From the NCBI GenBank assembly GCA_041653315.1, contig JBAZFO010000008.1, positions 1 through 41,555 of the forward strand: 41,555 bases of DNA, in the 5' to 3' direction. A program made the position numbers and the translations under genes. Under the pieces are notes generated by a model, which saw only the letters and a list, made by a program, of their open reading frames with translations, had not been told where the DNA came from and did not search any database. The DNA comes from Candidatus Micrarchaeia archaeon (GTDB lineage Archaea > Micrarchaeota > Micrarchaeia > Anstonellales > JAHKLY01). The first letter of the stretch is position 1. Each line of letters begins with the position of its first letter. Shown piece by piece: positions 16,721 to 25,415 of the stretch.

Positions 16721-17356
16721 TTAAACTTGTAATTCGGCTTCAGCTAAAATCTGATTGCCGACAATGCCGAGCTTATCAAGAATCGCCTTGTCGAGAACAA
16801 CGCCAAATTGAGCATCTTTAGGTACTTCCGCGTCATTCAAAACTTCAAAGATGTATTTTCTGGACACTCCAGTTCTACGAGAGACAGGCTCACCGCTTAC
16901 AGGGTGAGGAGTTGTTTCGTATTGCGGCTCTGTGCCGGCAATAGTTTTGCGCAGATTGTCGACAAGCCATATTGGGAGAATATGAACCCTGCCATCGTAA
17001 AGCGTGAAAGTGTGCAGACAGCCTTTGTTGATTTTCTCTGTTGCGCCCGGATTAGCGATATTTCTAAATAAGGCATAAACCTTTTTAGAAGCCTCAATCG
17101 CTTTTGATTCGGGGGAAGAAAAATCCTTTTTGGTTGTCGTTACACCTGCGTCTTTCAGGGTTTGTTCTGCCTTAACTTTCAACTCTGCCCTTACTTTTGC
17201 GTCAAGCTCGATTTCGTGCCTAATCGCGGCGGTTTCGACAAGGTTTTCAAGTTCGTTACGCTTTACGTTTTTTGGAACTTCAACTTTTAGCTTTACCGCT
17301 AAATCGTTAAGTTCCTCATTGTTCATTTTCTTTAGTTCTAACACGTTCATATTCAA
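16721..17356 (-). CDS. Virion-module protein with SAP/Rho-N-like N-terminus
   Basis: A 211-residue protein with AAGGAATTGAAT before the ATG. Residues 6-45 (LELKKMNNEELNDLAVKLKV, then VPKNVKRNELENLVE) fit the short helix-extended-helix motif of SAP, LEM or Rho-N domains, often used to bind nucleic acid. A charged helix follows (about 45-70), and the C-terminal half is a compact mixed domain (CLHTFTLYDGRVHILPIWLV). It sits between the capsid-proximal gene and the beta-helix gene. A DNA-linked structural role is plausible but not shown. Confidence 0.45.
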   Translation of the reverse strand: MNMNVLELKKMNNEELNDLAVKLKVEVPKNVKRNELENLVETAAIRHEIELDAKVRAELKVKAEQTLKDAGVTTTKKDFSSPESKAIEASKKVYALFRNIANPGATEKINKGCLHTFTLYDGRVHILPIWLVDNLRKTIAGTEPQYETTPHPVSGEPVSRRTGVSRKYIFEVLNDAEVPKDAQFGVVLDKAILDKLGIVGNQILAEAELQV

Positions 17357-17402
17357 TTCCTTAAATTTCTATTTTTTAGATTAGTTTTTCATACCTTACG
17401 AT

Positions 17403-18026
17403 TTATGCGCCGCATACTCCGCCAACCCAGCCGTCAACATCGCCAAAATCGACATCTTCATCGGATTCAATGGCTATAAAATACGCCTCATAACCATCAG
17501 CAACCATTGTTGCGGCAATTCTTACGCCCTGATAACCTACTCTTGTTTCGGGAACATTGACTCTTTCCCAAACAGTAGAACCATCTGTTACCTGTTCGCC
17601 TATACCGGCTGGCCAAGTCGGCTCGGTTGCCGCAGATGTGCCGTCCGTAACACATTCAAAAATAGCACTCCTGTCGGTATTTGATGTTGAACTCGGTCTA
17701 ACATAAGTTCCGTGTGCCGTTACAGACCTTGCTGTCGCGGCAGAGCCTACCGCCTGTGTCCAACTGGTAATTGTCGGAGCTTGCGCAGCACTGTCATAAG
17801 CGGCTATACCACTGGCCGATGCTATTTCGGCATCAACGCCATCAGTGAACGACCAACCGTCAATTATTGTAGCCAGTTCGCCGAACTGTTTAAACCACTC
17901 ATAAACAACCGCGTTCGTGGACGATGCACCCCTGTAAATCATCTTGAAATAGTTCGGTATAAAACCGAGAGGCAGGTACACAAGGCCGTTATCGCCTGTC
18001 AATTTTCCTGTTTTTATTTGATTCAT
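17403..18026 (-). CDS. Capsid-proximal virion protein (possible decoration protein)
   Basis: A 207-residue, beta-rich protein directly after the major capsid gene with an AAAGGA site. It starts MNQIKTGKLTGDNGLVYLPL. Residues about 105-155 (GTYVRPSSTSNTDRSAIFEC, then TEPTWPAGIGEQVTDGSTVW) resemble short beta-sandwich segments common in phage surface proteins. Position next to the capsid gene suggests a decoration, stabilising or vertex protein. There is no signal peptide. No family is named with confidence. Confidence 0.45.
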   Translation of the reverse strand: MNQIKTGKLTGDNGLVYLPLGFIPNYFKMIYRGASSTNAVVYEWFKQFGELATIIDGWSFTDGVDAEIASASGIAAYDSAAQAPTITSWTQAVGSAATARSVTAHGTYVRPSSTSNTDRSAIFECVTDGTSAATEPTWPAGIGEQVTDGSTVWERVNVPETRVGYQGVRIAATMVADGYEAYFIAIESDEDVDFGDVDGWVGGVCGA

Positions 18027-18071
18027 TTGTATTTTCCTTTCATTTTTTCAGTTTTGTTTTGTTGTTAAAAA

Positions 18072-18995
18072 TTAGATGGTGAATTTCAAGTTGTGAAGTC
18101 TGATTTCATCGAGAATCTTAGAAACGTGCGTCATATACCAGCCGATATGCTGAACTGGATTGATAACGCCTATCTCCTTGCGGATAATCGGCTCTTTGCT
18201 GCCGTCTATCTCGACATTGCCATAAGCACCGCGAGACAAAACCGTAGCATAGTAGTATGTACTGCCGTCATAATATCCATTAGAAGTCAAACACCATCGA
18301 GTCATACCGATAGAGCCAACTTCGCCAGGCAGAAGATTCGTCTGTGCAGGATAACTTGCGACCGGCACAAAACCCGATACCGCTTTAAGTTTCGTCCAGC
18401 ATTTGACGTTTGCGATTACAGGGAAAGCCTGCTCAATCGGAGTAGTTCCTACGCCCCTACCTGCTTTGAGAATAGGATAAGGCGGTTCGCAATCTTCATT
18501 CAAAAGAGCCTGAACAACAGCGTCAATATCCTCTGCATTAAGGAATGTTGCTGTCCCTGTTCCGTGCGAGCAGGTCGTAGAAGAAGCCGCACCGGCAAGC
18601 ACGTCTTTGCTAAGCGTATCGACCGTAAGGTCTCTTGCATCAATAAGCTCATCAACGGTCATCTGTTGTTCCTGTCCCAGTCCTGTCATATTCAGCCATT
18701 TAGACCGAACAACAACAGCACCGTAAGGCTTTACGGATGCCGATATATCGGTCTTTGAGCCGAGTAACGGGGTCGGTTCGCCTATCTCATTAAGCGGCGT
18801 TGTCTGTGCGCCAAACTTCGCAAGCCGTCTCCACTTAACAACCTCACCTGCGTTTTTCGGCATTCCTACTTTTTCCGCGAGTATAGCGTAAAGCAGTTTC
18901 GGCTTTAAAGTTTTGAGACACTGTTTCTGAAACACTACATTAACCGGATGGTCATATCTGGTAGTCGTGTTCACGTTTTTTGTAGTTGTTGCCAT
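18072..18995 (-). CDS. Major capsid protein, N4-gp56 family-like
   Basis: A 307-residue protein with AAAGGAATTTAAT before the ATG. It begins MATTTKNVNTTTRYDHPVNV and contains segments matching N4-gp56-type capsid proteins (HK97 fold): KNAGEVVKWRRLAKFGAQTT, LNEIGEPTPLLGSKTDISAS, VKPYGAVVVRSKWLNMTGLG and the C-terminal IGVINPVQHIGWYMTHVSKI. It follows the scaffold-like gene directly. It should form the icosahedral shell. The length is on the short side for this family, consistent with a compact variant. This is the best taxonomic marker in the window. Confidence 0.85.
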   Translation of the reverse strand: MATTTKNVNTTTRYDHPVNVVFQKQCLKTLKPKLLYAILAEKVGMPKNAGEVVKWRRLAKFGAQTTPLNEIGEPTPLLGSKTDISASVKPYGAVVVRSKWLNMTGLGQEQQMTVDELIDARDLTVDTLSKDVLAGAASSTTCSHGTGTATFLNAEDIDAVVQALLNEDCEPPYPILKAGRGVGTTPIEQAFPVIANVKCWTKLKAVSGFVPVASYPAQTNLLPGEVGSIGMTRWCLTSNGYYDGSTYYYATVLSRGAYGNVEIDGSKEPIIRKEIGVINPVQHIGWYMTHVSKILDEIRLHNLKFTI

Positions 18996-19016
18996 ATTAA
19001 ATTCCTTTCATAGCTT

Positions 19017-19892
19017 TTATTGTCTGTCGAACTCCCCAGACCTCATTCGAGCCGCTAATTGGTCGATTTTAGGGTCGTTAGGGTCGAGACCTGCTATCTG
19101 GTTTTCTATGCTTGAGCCTGTACCACCGCCTGCCGCTTGAGAAGAAACAACCCCCGTCTTTTCTCTAATCTTCTGCTGTTTGATAAACTCATCATTTGCG
19201 CCCGAAGATGTACGGAGTTCATCATTTTCTTTCTGCATTTTGGCAAGTTGGTATGCGACTTGAGCCATAGCCGGATTTTGCAAGGCCAAAATCTCAAGAC
19301 CTTTAAGTTCTGGGTTATTCTGAATTACTTTTTTTAACGGTTCTGATACTTCGATGTTGCGTGTTACTGGATTCGCCCGACCTACGAGGTCGTTAAAATC
19401 GGGGTTTCGAGCAAGGAACATCTGCGTCTGCATCGCAATCATAAAATCCTGTTGCTGCATTGCGTTGATTTGCTGCATCTGCTCTGCCGTTACAGGGTCG
19501 CCCGGTTCAAGACCAAGTTTTTGATAGTAACCCTGCATCTGTTGCGGCTGTTGTTGTGCCGCATTCTGCTGTCCCTGTGCGGCCATCTGTTGACCGGCAA
19601 GAATCTGTTGCTGTAACAACATAACGGTTTGCTCTGCCCTTGTCCTTGCCTCTGCTTCTGCCTGCGCCTTTGCAATAGCTTCGTTTTTTTGGGTTATGAC
19701 TTCCTGAAAACGAGGTTGTAAATGCAACGGTACTTCGTCCTGCTTTTGCTCACTGGCGACTTGAGCATCTATTATTTCGCCCTGCTCTGCTTGAGCCTGC
19801 TGACCGGCGACATCAGCAATACCGGCATCCTGCTGTTGATTTGCAAGTTCTTCGGTATTTGCGCCTGTTTGTTCTGTTTCTAAATTTTCCAT
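19017..19892 (-). CDS. Scaffold-like capsid assembly protein
   Basis: A 291-residue protein, highly polar and rich in Gln, Ala and Glu. Residues 60-115 are a long predicted helix (NEAIAKAQAEAEARTRAEQT), then a Gln-rich linker (AAQQQPQQMQGYYQKLGLEP), then further helices, ending SGEFDRQ. Absence of beta structure, coiled-coil character and position immediately before the major capsid gene are the usual marks of phage scaffolding proteins. It should assemble with the capsid protein in procapsids and be released later. No protease is seen nearby. Confidence 0.75.
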   Translation of the reverse strand: MENLETEQTGANTEELANQQQDAGIADVAGQQAQAEQGEIIDAQVASEQKQDEVPLHLQPRFQEVITQKNEAIAKAQAEAEARTRAEQTVMLLQQQILAGQQMAAQGQQNAAQQQPQQMQGYYQKLGLEPGDPVTAEQMQQINAMQQQDFMIAMQTQMFLARNPDFNDLVGRANPVTRNIEVSEPLKKVIQNNPELKGLEILALQNPAMAQVAYQLAKMQKENDELRTSSGANDEFIKQQKIREKTGVVSSQAAGGGTGSSIENQIAGLDPNDPKIDQLAARMRSGEFDRQ

Positions 19893-19960
19893 AACATTGT
19901 TTCCTTTCGAGTAGGCGACTCTCGATAACTTGCGCCTATCCCTTTTTTAAAGGTTGGTAA

Positions 19961-20008
19961 AATAAAAAACCCCCGCTAACCGTGAACATTCACGATTAAA
20001 ACGAGGGT
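19961..20008 (-). terminator. Strong terminator between small portal-side genes and the scaffold gene
   Basis: On the minus strand a two-part hairpin has an ACCC-TCG / GCGGGGGT base and a perfect CGTGAA/TTCACG top stem, followed by TTTTTTATTTT. On the plus strand a T-tract also follows (TCTATTTTTT), so it may be bidirectional. Its place inside the late unit, just before the scaffold and capsid genes, implies either partial readthrough or an unseen promoter at 19893-19960. Confidence 0.75.
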
Positions 20009-20047
20009 CTATTTTTTAAGGTTGCCTCTGGTACTTATTTAGTTTTT

Positions 20048-20230
20048 TTAAGACTTACTGGTTATGCTCCCTGCTATTATTGTTGACTGTTCAAAGCCAT
20101 AGTTCATATTGATTACTTTCTTATCAGGATTCAGATTAAATCTGAAATATACATTGCCATACATATCAGGAAATAACGCCCTTATGAGCTTTCCTATTTC
20201 AACAAGTTGCTTAGTCTGTTCGGCGGTCAT
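20048..20230 (-). CDS. Small protein of unknown function
   Basis: A 60-residue protein beginning MTAEQTKQLVEIGKLIRALF. The first 25 residues form a likely helix, then strands NVYFRFNLNPDKKVINMNYG. It overlaps the preceding gene by 4 bases (ATGA type), so it is translated by coupling, and it is followed by the terminator at 19961-20008. Not recognised; the tight packing supports a real gene. Confidence 0.5.
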   Translation of the reverse strand: MTAEQTKQLVEIGKLIRALFPDMYGNVYFRFNLNPDKKVINMNYGFEQSTIIAGSITSKS

Positions 20231-20436
20231 ATCTTTTTCTTTCTGATATGAATTTGTTGGTTTTTATTAACCTTATATTCCAGTTCGTCAACACGACATT
20301 TATACAGTTTCGCAGCGTCTTTCAACGCAAAGTCAATATGGCCTTTCAACTGTTTCTTTGTTAGGGTTCTGCCTTTAGAATGTCGCCAAAACGCAAATCT
20401 ACCTAAGATATCATCAATTCTTTGCCATAAAGTCAT
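20227..20436 (-). CDS. Small basic protein of unknown function
   Basis: A 69-residue basic protein (MTLWQRIDDILGRFAFWRHS, then GRTLTKKQLKGHIDFALKDA; C-terminus IHIRKKKI). It is mostly helical and could bind nucleic acid because of its charge. It overlaps both neighbours by 4 bases, so it is part of a coupled row of four small genes between portal and scaffold. Not recognised. Confidence 0.5.
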   Translation of the reverse strand: MTLWQRIDDILGRFAFWRHSKGRTLTKKQLKGHIDFALKDAAKLYKCRVDELEYKVNKNQQIHIRKKKI

Positions 20437-20651
20437 TTTATGTCATACCTTTTTTTAAAGTTATCGCCAATATCAACAAGTTTTTGTGTCCGAATAGTCA
20501 TTATTATATTGCATTCTGAACACTCATAACTTTCGTAAGTAGGGTCAACCGTGATTCTTCTAAAGTTATGAACACACCTAATCTGCCTTTCTATTTTTGA
20601 TACTCTTTGCTCAAACTCTTCTAATTTTACTTCATTAGATTTTTTACTCAT
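20433..20651 (-). CDS. Small zinc-ribbon-like protein
   Basis: A 72-residue protein. A helical start (NEVKLEEFEQRVSKIERQIR) is followed by CVHNFRRITVDPTYESYECS, ECNIIM: a C-x-H and a C-x-x-C that could bind one zinc ion. It overlaps the upstream gene by 8 bases and the downstream one by 4. The target is unknown. Confidence 0.5.
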   Translation of the reverse strand: MSKKSNEVKLEEFEQRVSKIERQIRCVHNFRRITVDPTYESYECSECNIIMTIRTQKLVDIGDNFKKRYDIK

Positions 20652-20787
20652 AGCTTACCCCTCTCTGTAACATAGGAACAAACTGAACTTTGCCAACATC
20701 GGGACAAATTAAATCGAAATCGCCAACCTCATTGGGAATACATTTATGCTTTTCACTGTATTTTATTTCTTCGTCATACATACTCAT
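20644..20787 (-). CDS. Very small protein downstream of portal
   Basis: A 47-residue frame starting MSMYDEEIKYSEKHKCIPNE and ending MLQRGVSYE. The ATG at 20787 overlaps the portal stop as ATGA, and the end overlaps the next start by 8 bases, so it fills the gap in a coupled gene row. It is acidic at the start and holds two Cys. Unknown function; support is the tight overlap at both ends. Confidence 0.5.
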   Translation of the reverse strand: MSMYDEEIKYSEKHKCIPNEVGDFDLICPDVGKVQFVPMLQRGVSYE

Positions 20788-22832
20788 TTTATTCTCCTAT
20801 TTCTTAGGTTTTTACTGCGGTTATTACGGGCATCATTCCTTGTTTTCCGCATATCAATAATCAGTCGTTGCTGTTTTTGTTGGAGTTCTTCAAGTTTTAT
20901 GAGCCTGTCCATAATCTCAAGTTTGGGCTGTTGGGCGGTCTTGCTTATTTCAGTAGCCATTTTCATTCTGGCCAGTTCAGCATCGACTTTGTTTTCTTCT
21001 GTTCTGGCCAATTCAGCTTGCGAGCGTGAAGCCTCGGCCTGCGACTTATTGATTGTGGCTATGGTCTGTGCCTCTATGAGCTTGTCCTGTTTCTGCTGGG
21101 CGGCCATAGCTAACTGTTGAGCCTGTTGTGTTTTCTGCTCGCTCTGCTTAATCATCTGCATTAGCCGGTCTTTAAACTGCATCGGACTTGCTTCAATTAA
21201 AGCGGAGATAGGTATAACCTGCGCCGCATCTGGGAATCGCTCCCTTAACTCTTTAAGTTCAAGATAGAACAAATTCTGCTGCGTTTCAGTAAGCACGCCC
21301 TCGACCGGCGAACAATCGTATTTGCTAAAATCAGACTCGTAAAATGTAGGAGCTGGTATTTCGCCTATTAAACGCTGTATTTTTTGAGGTGGATAATTAA
21401 CCTGAATCGCCTTAACGAGTTTAACACCTAACTGCCGTTTCGCCTGTCTAAACGAATTGAACGTGCCTTGTTGGCCTGTTAATGCCTGACCTGTCCTAAA
21501 CATTGACAAAATACCAGGCATATTGGAATCATCATTCTGCCCTAAAGCATCAGAATTAAGACCGCCTATTGTGTCCTCGTTTTTCTCTATAATCTCCATT
21601 ATATTAAAGAAACTGGCAGATACATCGCCGCCTTTTATCTGTTGGAATATCTGCTCTATTGGCATACTTTCAGGGGCATCGTCCGAAACGTGCAAAAATA
21701 CACCCTGACCGCTCTTATAAGCATCTTCCGGGTTCTTGAGGTATTTATCACGGAATATACGACCGGACATTATCTGCGTTTCGATAATGTCCATAGCTTG
21801 ATTCATACGCCGGTCGTTCAGCAAAGACGATTCCCGCAATATCCTCGCAAAACTCTGCAATTTTAACTCTGGCCGGTCTATCTCTGGCGTAAAATCGCCG
21901 TGAAGCCAAACAAATGGGTATTCGTCAATTCCCAACGGATTAGAACCAGTCCATACCGGCTCATCGTCAACAAAAATAGACAACGTAACTTCATCGTAAG
22001 ATTTGTTATATTTCTCTACCGCCGGCCTGCCTGTCGGTAGTCGTGTTTCGGCTATCAGCCGTTCGACAAGTTGTTTGTTTCCGCCCGCCCTGTTCTTGAT
22101 AAAAGTGTTATATTCTTCCTCTTGGCCAGTGGCATTGCTTATCAGCATTTGTCGAGTCTTTGTTTCTTTTTGCCACCATTCCTCGTACAGTCGCCGGTCG
22201 TCATTCTTTAGAATTGGTGGGTTAAGATACTGCCATCGGAAAGACGATTGAGATTTAATATCAATTTTATCAATCTTATCCGCATCTTTCGGCAGTAACA
22301 TCTTGATTTTAGACGGCCTAAGCCAATTACCCGTGATAATACTCGAACAATCGCTTAAATCGCCCTCTTTGAAGTCTGGGGCAAGCAGAAATGAGTTAAA
22401 ACCCCTGCGCCCAAACTTTAAATCGCCGTTACGGTCTTTCCATATTTCCATCAAATTTGAGCCGCTAACAAGACTGCCAAATTTAAAAGCATCTGACATA
22501 CAGTCATACCCGCCATTGCAAGACATAAGCTGCATCACAATACCAGTATGCTGTTGGCAAGGTTTATCATCTTCTCGGCCTTGCGCACCGATTTTTAAGA
22601 TGTGCCTATTTTTTATTTCGTGGCCGCTTATAAAGTTTATCTGCCTCTTGATTTTGTTCATAGGCAGATAAGACCTGCCTTGTTTTCTTGCCCGCTCTTC
22701 ATCAACGGAATCAACACAACCCAAAAAACGCTCGGTATCATACAGAGCAGACGAAAGGAACGGCTGCCACCCCTCCTCCATCCACTCATAAGCGTCTGAT
22801 TTATCTTGCTTTAGGTCGTTGAAATCGGACAT
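20784..22832 (-). CDS. Portal protein, P22-like
   Basis: A 682-residue protein. Residues 30-130 (YDTERFLGCVDSVDEERARK, YLPMNKIKRQINFISGHEIK, RHILKIGAQGREDD) and 300-480 (YPFVWLHGDFTPEIDRPELK, then SLLNDRRMNQAMDIIETQIM) match the P22-type portal family, including the typical acid-rich domain and the switch to long helices. Residues about 540-660 form a long Gln/Ala/Lys coiled coil (KQSEQKTQQAQQLAMAAQQK), the barrel-type end. Twelve copies should form the ring through which DNA enters and leaves. It follows terminase and a small Cys-rich gene, as expected. Confidence 0.85.
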   Translation of the reverse strand: MSDFNDLKQDKSDAYEWMEEGWQPFLSSALYDTERFLGCVDSVDEERARKQGRSYLPMNKIKRQINFISGHEIKNRHILKIGAQGREDDKPCQQHTGIVMQLMSCNGGYDCMSDAFKFGSLVSGSNLMEIWKDRNGDLKFGRRGFNSFLLAPDFKEGDLSDCSSIITGNWLRPSKIKMLLPKDADKIDKIDIKSQSSFRWQYLNPPILKNDDRRLYEEWWQKETKTRQMLISNATGQEEEYNTFIKNRAGGNKQLVERLIAETRLPTGRPAVEKYNKSYDEVTLSIFVDDEPVWTGSNPLGIDEYPFVWLHGDFTPEIDRPELKLQSFARILRESSLLNDRRMNQAMDIIETQIMSGRIFRDKYLKNPEDAYKSGQGVFLHVSDDAPESMPIEQIFQQIKGGDVSASFFNIMEIIEKNEDTIGGLNSDALGQNDDSNMPGILSMFRTGQALTGQQGTFNSFRQAKRQLGVKLVKAIQVNYPPQKIQRLIGEIPAPTFYESDFSKYDCSPVEGVLTETQQNLFYLELKELRERFPDAAQVIPISALIEASPMQFKDRLMQMIKQSEQKTQQAQQLAMAAQQKQDKLIEAQTIATINKSQAEASRSQAELARTEENKVDAELARMKMATEISKTAQQPKLEIMDRLIKLEELQQKQQRLIIDMRKTRNDARNNRSKNLRNRRIK

Positions 22833-22834
22833 TA

Positions 22835-23050
22835 TTATTCTGCCTTTTTGTCTTCGCCGTTAGCTGCTTTTGCTTTTGCTTTTGTTGACACAGATGCCTT
22901 TTTGCTGAAAAACTGACAAGCGTTATCCGTTGCGTTCATAGAGCGGGGATAGCTTGGCTTAACAGGCTTATGACAGTTTCCTGCGATTTTACTCTTGCCG
23001 TTAGATAACTCAAAAAAACTACAATCTGCACATACTTCACTTTTTGCCAT
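22835..23050 (-). CDS. Small cysteine-rich protein between terminase and portal
   Basis: A 71-residue protein with GAAAGGGC before the ATG. It has four Cys in two pairs: CADCSFFELS (C7, C10), NCHKP and NACQFF, a pattern like small zinc or iron-sulphur binding phage proteins (a Cys-rich C-x-x-C-x-F-F start). The C-terminal 25 residues are Lys/Ala rich and disordered. It stops two bases before the portal start. Metal binding is inferred; role in packaging is unknown. Confidence 0.6.
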   Translation of the reverse strand: MAKSEVCADCSFFELSNGKSKIAGNCHKPVKPSYPRSMNATDNACQFFSKKASVSTKAKAKAANGEDKKAE

Positions 23051-23075
23051 CTTAAAGCCCTTTCTAAATTTTTAC

Positions 23076-24536
23076 TTAGTTGTATCCGTGTGATTCTTGT
23101 AACTGCTTAATTTTTTCAAGAGATAAGCCTGAATTAGCCTGTGATTTTAAAAATCCTTTTTCGCAAGTCATTGAGGCGTATCGCATAGCGTCTGCCGGAT
23201 GGTCATTGCCGTCTTTTTCCGGCTCACCTGTAAATACAGGGTTTGTATCTGTGGATAATCGCTTATTAACCCGCTCGTGATAAGAAGATAGACGGTCAAT
23301 GCCTATCCCGCAGTTTTCTTTATCAAACCGACATCGGGTTAGGAATTTGCTTGTTCTATAAATTCCCTCAATAACTTTATGCTCTTTTGGCAGAGGCGTA
23401 GCCATATAATTGAGATTGCGTAGCGTTTCAAGTGTGGTCTGGCCAGTAATTATCCTTGTAGCATTAGAATCCATATCGCAAGGTACATAAATCCCTGCGT
23501 AGTGATAGCCGTATTTGACCCTAAACTCATCAAACAACCGAGCATAGCCGTCAATTCCAACACCTGAATCCTCATAGTATCGAATAAAGTGTATATCAGT
23601 ACCTATGGATTGGAAAAACCAAATAGCAGTTGTGTAGCCGGTATCAAGGACTATGTGAGTGCTGTAATGCGGATTGTGTTCGACAATGCCGATTCTGCCT
23701 GATTGTTTGAGTTTGTCAATTATTACTCCATAGTAAGAACCTAACGCCCTCTTACGGCTAACGCCACCCTTAATCCTGACATTGTATTCATCAGAATCAA
23801 TACCATATTTAGTTCTTATTTCTCGCTCATATTCAACACCATAAACGCCAGGAATAACGGTTTTTCCTTGTATGAAATTGGGGGTATCCGTTACTGACAC
23901 TTGAATAACATTCCAAAGTCCGCTGTTTATAGCCTCTGGAAACTCTCCTGTCCCGCTGGTTGCATTACCTACAGCAAGCCATCGTTTAAAAGGCGCTCCA
24001 ATATGCTCGCCCGCCCGCCATATCTCCGGTAATATGCCCGCCGCCTCATCAAATATCAGCAAAAGATGTTCATTATGATAACCCTGCATTTTAGTAGCCT
24101 CGGCAGTTACAGTGTCGGCTCGTGTGCTAAAGCCAGTAGCAAACCACTTCCGGCCTGTTTCTTCTTGCAAATCAAGTTGTACTGTGGTCATTTTGCCACC
24201 AAGCCTAATCTTTGCTCCTGCGTGTGCTGCGTGTATCTCCCGCCAAAGCAAATCTTCAACCTGTGTACCACTTGGAGCGGTGGTTATCACTGTCGAAGGG
24301 CAATGACAATAAAGAAACTGCAAGGCTATTCTTGCCGCTGAAAACGTCTTACTAACGCCGTGTCCAGCAGGGACAACCGTTTTTTCGTTATCCCTCACTG
24401 AATAACCTATATCTCGCATTTTATCCCAAATATGGTCAGGATCAACATCGAGAACCTTTGACCAGAACCAATCAGGCTCTTGTTTGCCCTTAGCGTAGAG
24501 ATTTGCTAAATCCTTTTTATTTATCGTCGTCTGCAT
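23076..24536 (-). CDS. Terminase large subunit (packaging ATPase and nuclease)
   Basis: A 486-residue protein. ATPase: Walker A AGHGVSKT (residues 57-64), Walker B LLLIFDEA (158-165). Nuclease: THIVLDTG (Asp298), VPCDMD (Asp354, Asp356) and HPADAMRYA near 455 supply the acidic residues of the RNase H-like fold. It cuts and pumps phage DNA into procapsids using ATP, working with the small subunit and portal. Its start lies 20 bases inside the small terminase gene, so it may be coupled. The length is normal. All key motifs are present, so it should be active. Confidence 0.92.
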   Translation of the reverse strand: MQTTINKKDLANLYAKGKQEPDWFWSKVLDVDPDHIWDKMRDIGYSVRDNEKTVVPAGHGVSKTFSAARIALQFLYCHCPSTVITTAPSGTQVEDLLWREIHAAHAGAKIRLGGKMTTVQLDLQEETGRKWFATGFSTRADTVTAEATKMQGYHNEHLLLIFDEAAGILPEIWRAGEHIGAPFKRWLAVGNATSGTGEFPEAINSGLWNVIQVSVTDTPNFIQGKTVIPGVYGVEYEREIRTKYGIDSDEYNVRIKGGVSRKRALGSYYGVIIDKLKQSGRIGIVEHNPHYSTHIVLDTGYTTAIWFFQSIGTDIHFIRYYEDSGVGIDGYARLFDEFRVKYGYHYAGIYVPCDMDSNATRIITGQTTLETLRNLNYMATPLPKEHKVIEGIYRTSKFLTRCRFDKENCGIGIDRLSSYHERVNKRLSTDTNPVFTGEPEKDGNDHPADAMRYASMTCEKGFLKSQANSGLSLEKIKQLQESHGYN

Positions 24537-24882
24537 CTTTGTTATTGTTACCCATTAAATCAGAAACAGCTTGAGCAAGGGTTAATGTTCCTGAAACATT
24601 ATAATCCTGTTTTGGCTCTTTCTGTTCCAACATCTGCTTGCCGAGCCATTTGAGCATATCAACGCTACCTTTGCTCGCGGCTTTCATTTGCCATTTTCGC
24701 AAGGTTAATTTGCAACTTTCAATACCCGCCCTATAAGCCGTTGCAAAACTCCGCGAAATTTGAGATTTATCTACATTGTAAAAATCAGCGATATTCTGCA
24801 TAGTGCAACCAAAAGATGCCATCTTTTGAACATCTTTTGCTGATATTTTTGCAACCTTGCTTTTTCTACCTGTTTTTGCCAT
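24517..24882 (-). CDS. Terminase small subunit
   Basis: A 121-residue protein starting MAKTGRKSKVAKISAKDVQK. Residues 18-55 hold a helix-turn-helix (DVQKMASFGCTMQNIADFYN, VDKSQISRSFATAYRAG) that should recognise the packaging site. A helical oligomerisation part follows (LRKWQMKAASKGSVDMLKWL) and then an acidic tail (NNNKDADDDK). It overlaps the large terminase by 20 bases, which supports the call. The start has no strong ribosome site and follows the previous stop directly (TAAATG). Confidence 0.8.
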   Translation of the reverse strand: MAKTGRKSKVAKISAKDVQKMASFGCTMQNIADFYNVDKSQISRSFATAYRAGIESCKLTLRKWQMKAASKGSVDMLKWLGKQMLEQKEPKQDYNVSGTLTLAQAVSDLMGNNNKDADDDK

Positions 24883-25389
24883 TTATTTTACTCTGGCGTT
24901 GACATAAACTTTAATGTCGTCCATTAAAGTCGCCATATTTTGACGACCAATATACAAATCGCAACCAGCGAGCGAAAAACCGCCGAATACATTGCTATCT
25001 GGGTCATTAACCGTAGCTACCCCAAAATAAAACCCTGTCTCAATGGCAGTTCCGGTAACAGCCGTTGCTACTATTGAAAAAACCTTCACCGGATACAGTT
25101 TTTTAATCTGCGTCTCGCCAAGTTCTTTCAGGTCTGCATAAATAATAATCTGCGAATCTGCGTCCGTGCCGTTTGGGTCAATAAGGACATCTAAAATTTC
25201 ACCAGAAAAATTAGAGTAAATCTTCTTGGCAGTAGAGACAGTGTTTGAGTCATTAAAGTCAACAGGGGCAACAGATGAACAATGATAATAAATCAACAAC
25301 CTGCCATTATCTTCGCGGTAATCGGTAGTTGTTTCGGCAAAGCATATCCCCGCCAATCCCATTATCGCTGCAAAAATTACCTTTTTCAT
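24883..25389 (-). CDS. Small secreted-type protein upstream of terminase
   Basis: A 168-residue protein with a Sec signal peptide (MKKVIFAAIMGLAGICFAET, cleavage after CFA at about 18). The mature part is a compact beta-rich domain (LLIYYHCSSVAPVDFNDSNT, GEILDVLIDPNGTDADSQII, KLYPVKVFSIVATAVTGTAI). The pattern resembles short beta-sandwich proteins seen in phage late regions. It stops one base before the small terminase ATG. The function is not known; secretion or a virion surface location would fit the signal. Confidence 0.55.
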   Translation of the reverse strand: MKKVIFAAIMGLAGICFAETTTDYREDNGRLLIYYHCSSVAPVDFNDSNTVSTAKKIYSNFSGEILDVLIDPNGTDADSQIIIYADLKELGETQIKKLYPVKVFSIVATAVTGTAIETGFYFGVATVNDPDSNVFGGFSLAGCDLYIGRQNMATLMDDIKVYVNARVK

Positions 25390-25415
25390 TTTAAAAACCT
25401 TTCAAAACTAATGTC

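Noticed and set aside
12787..17356. A diversity-generating retroelement acting on the tail or beta-helix genes
   Set aside because: No reverse transcriptase frame and no template/variable repeat pair were seen.
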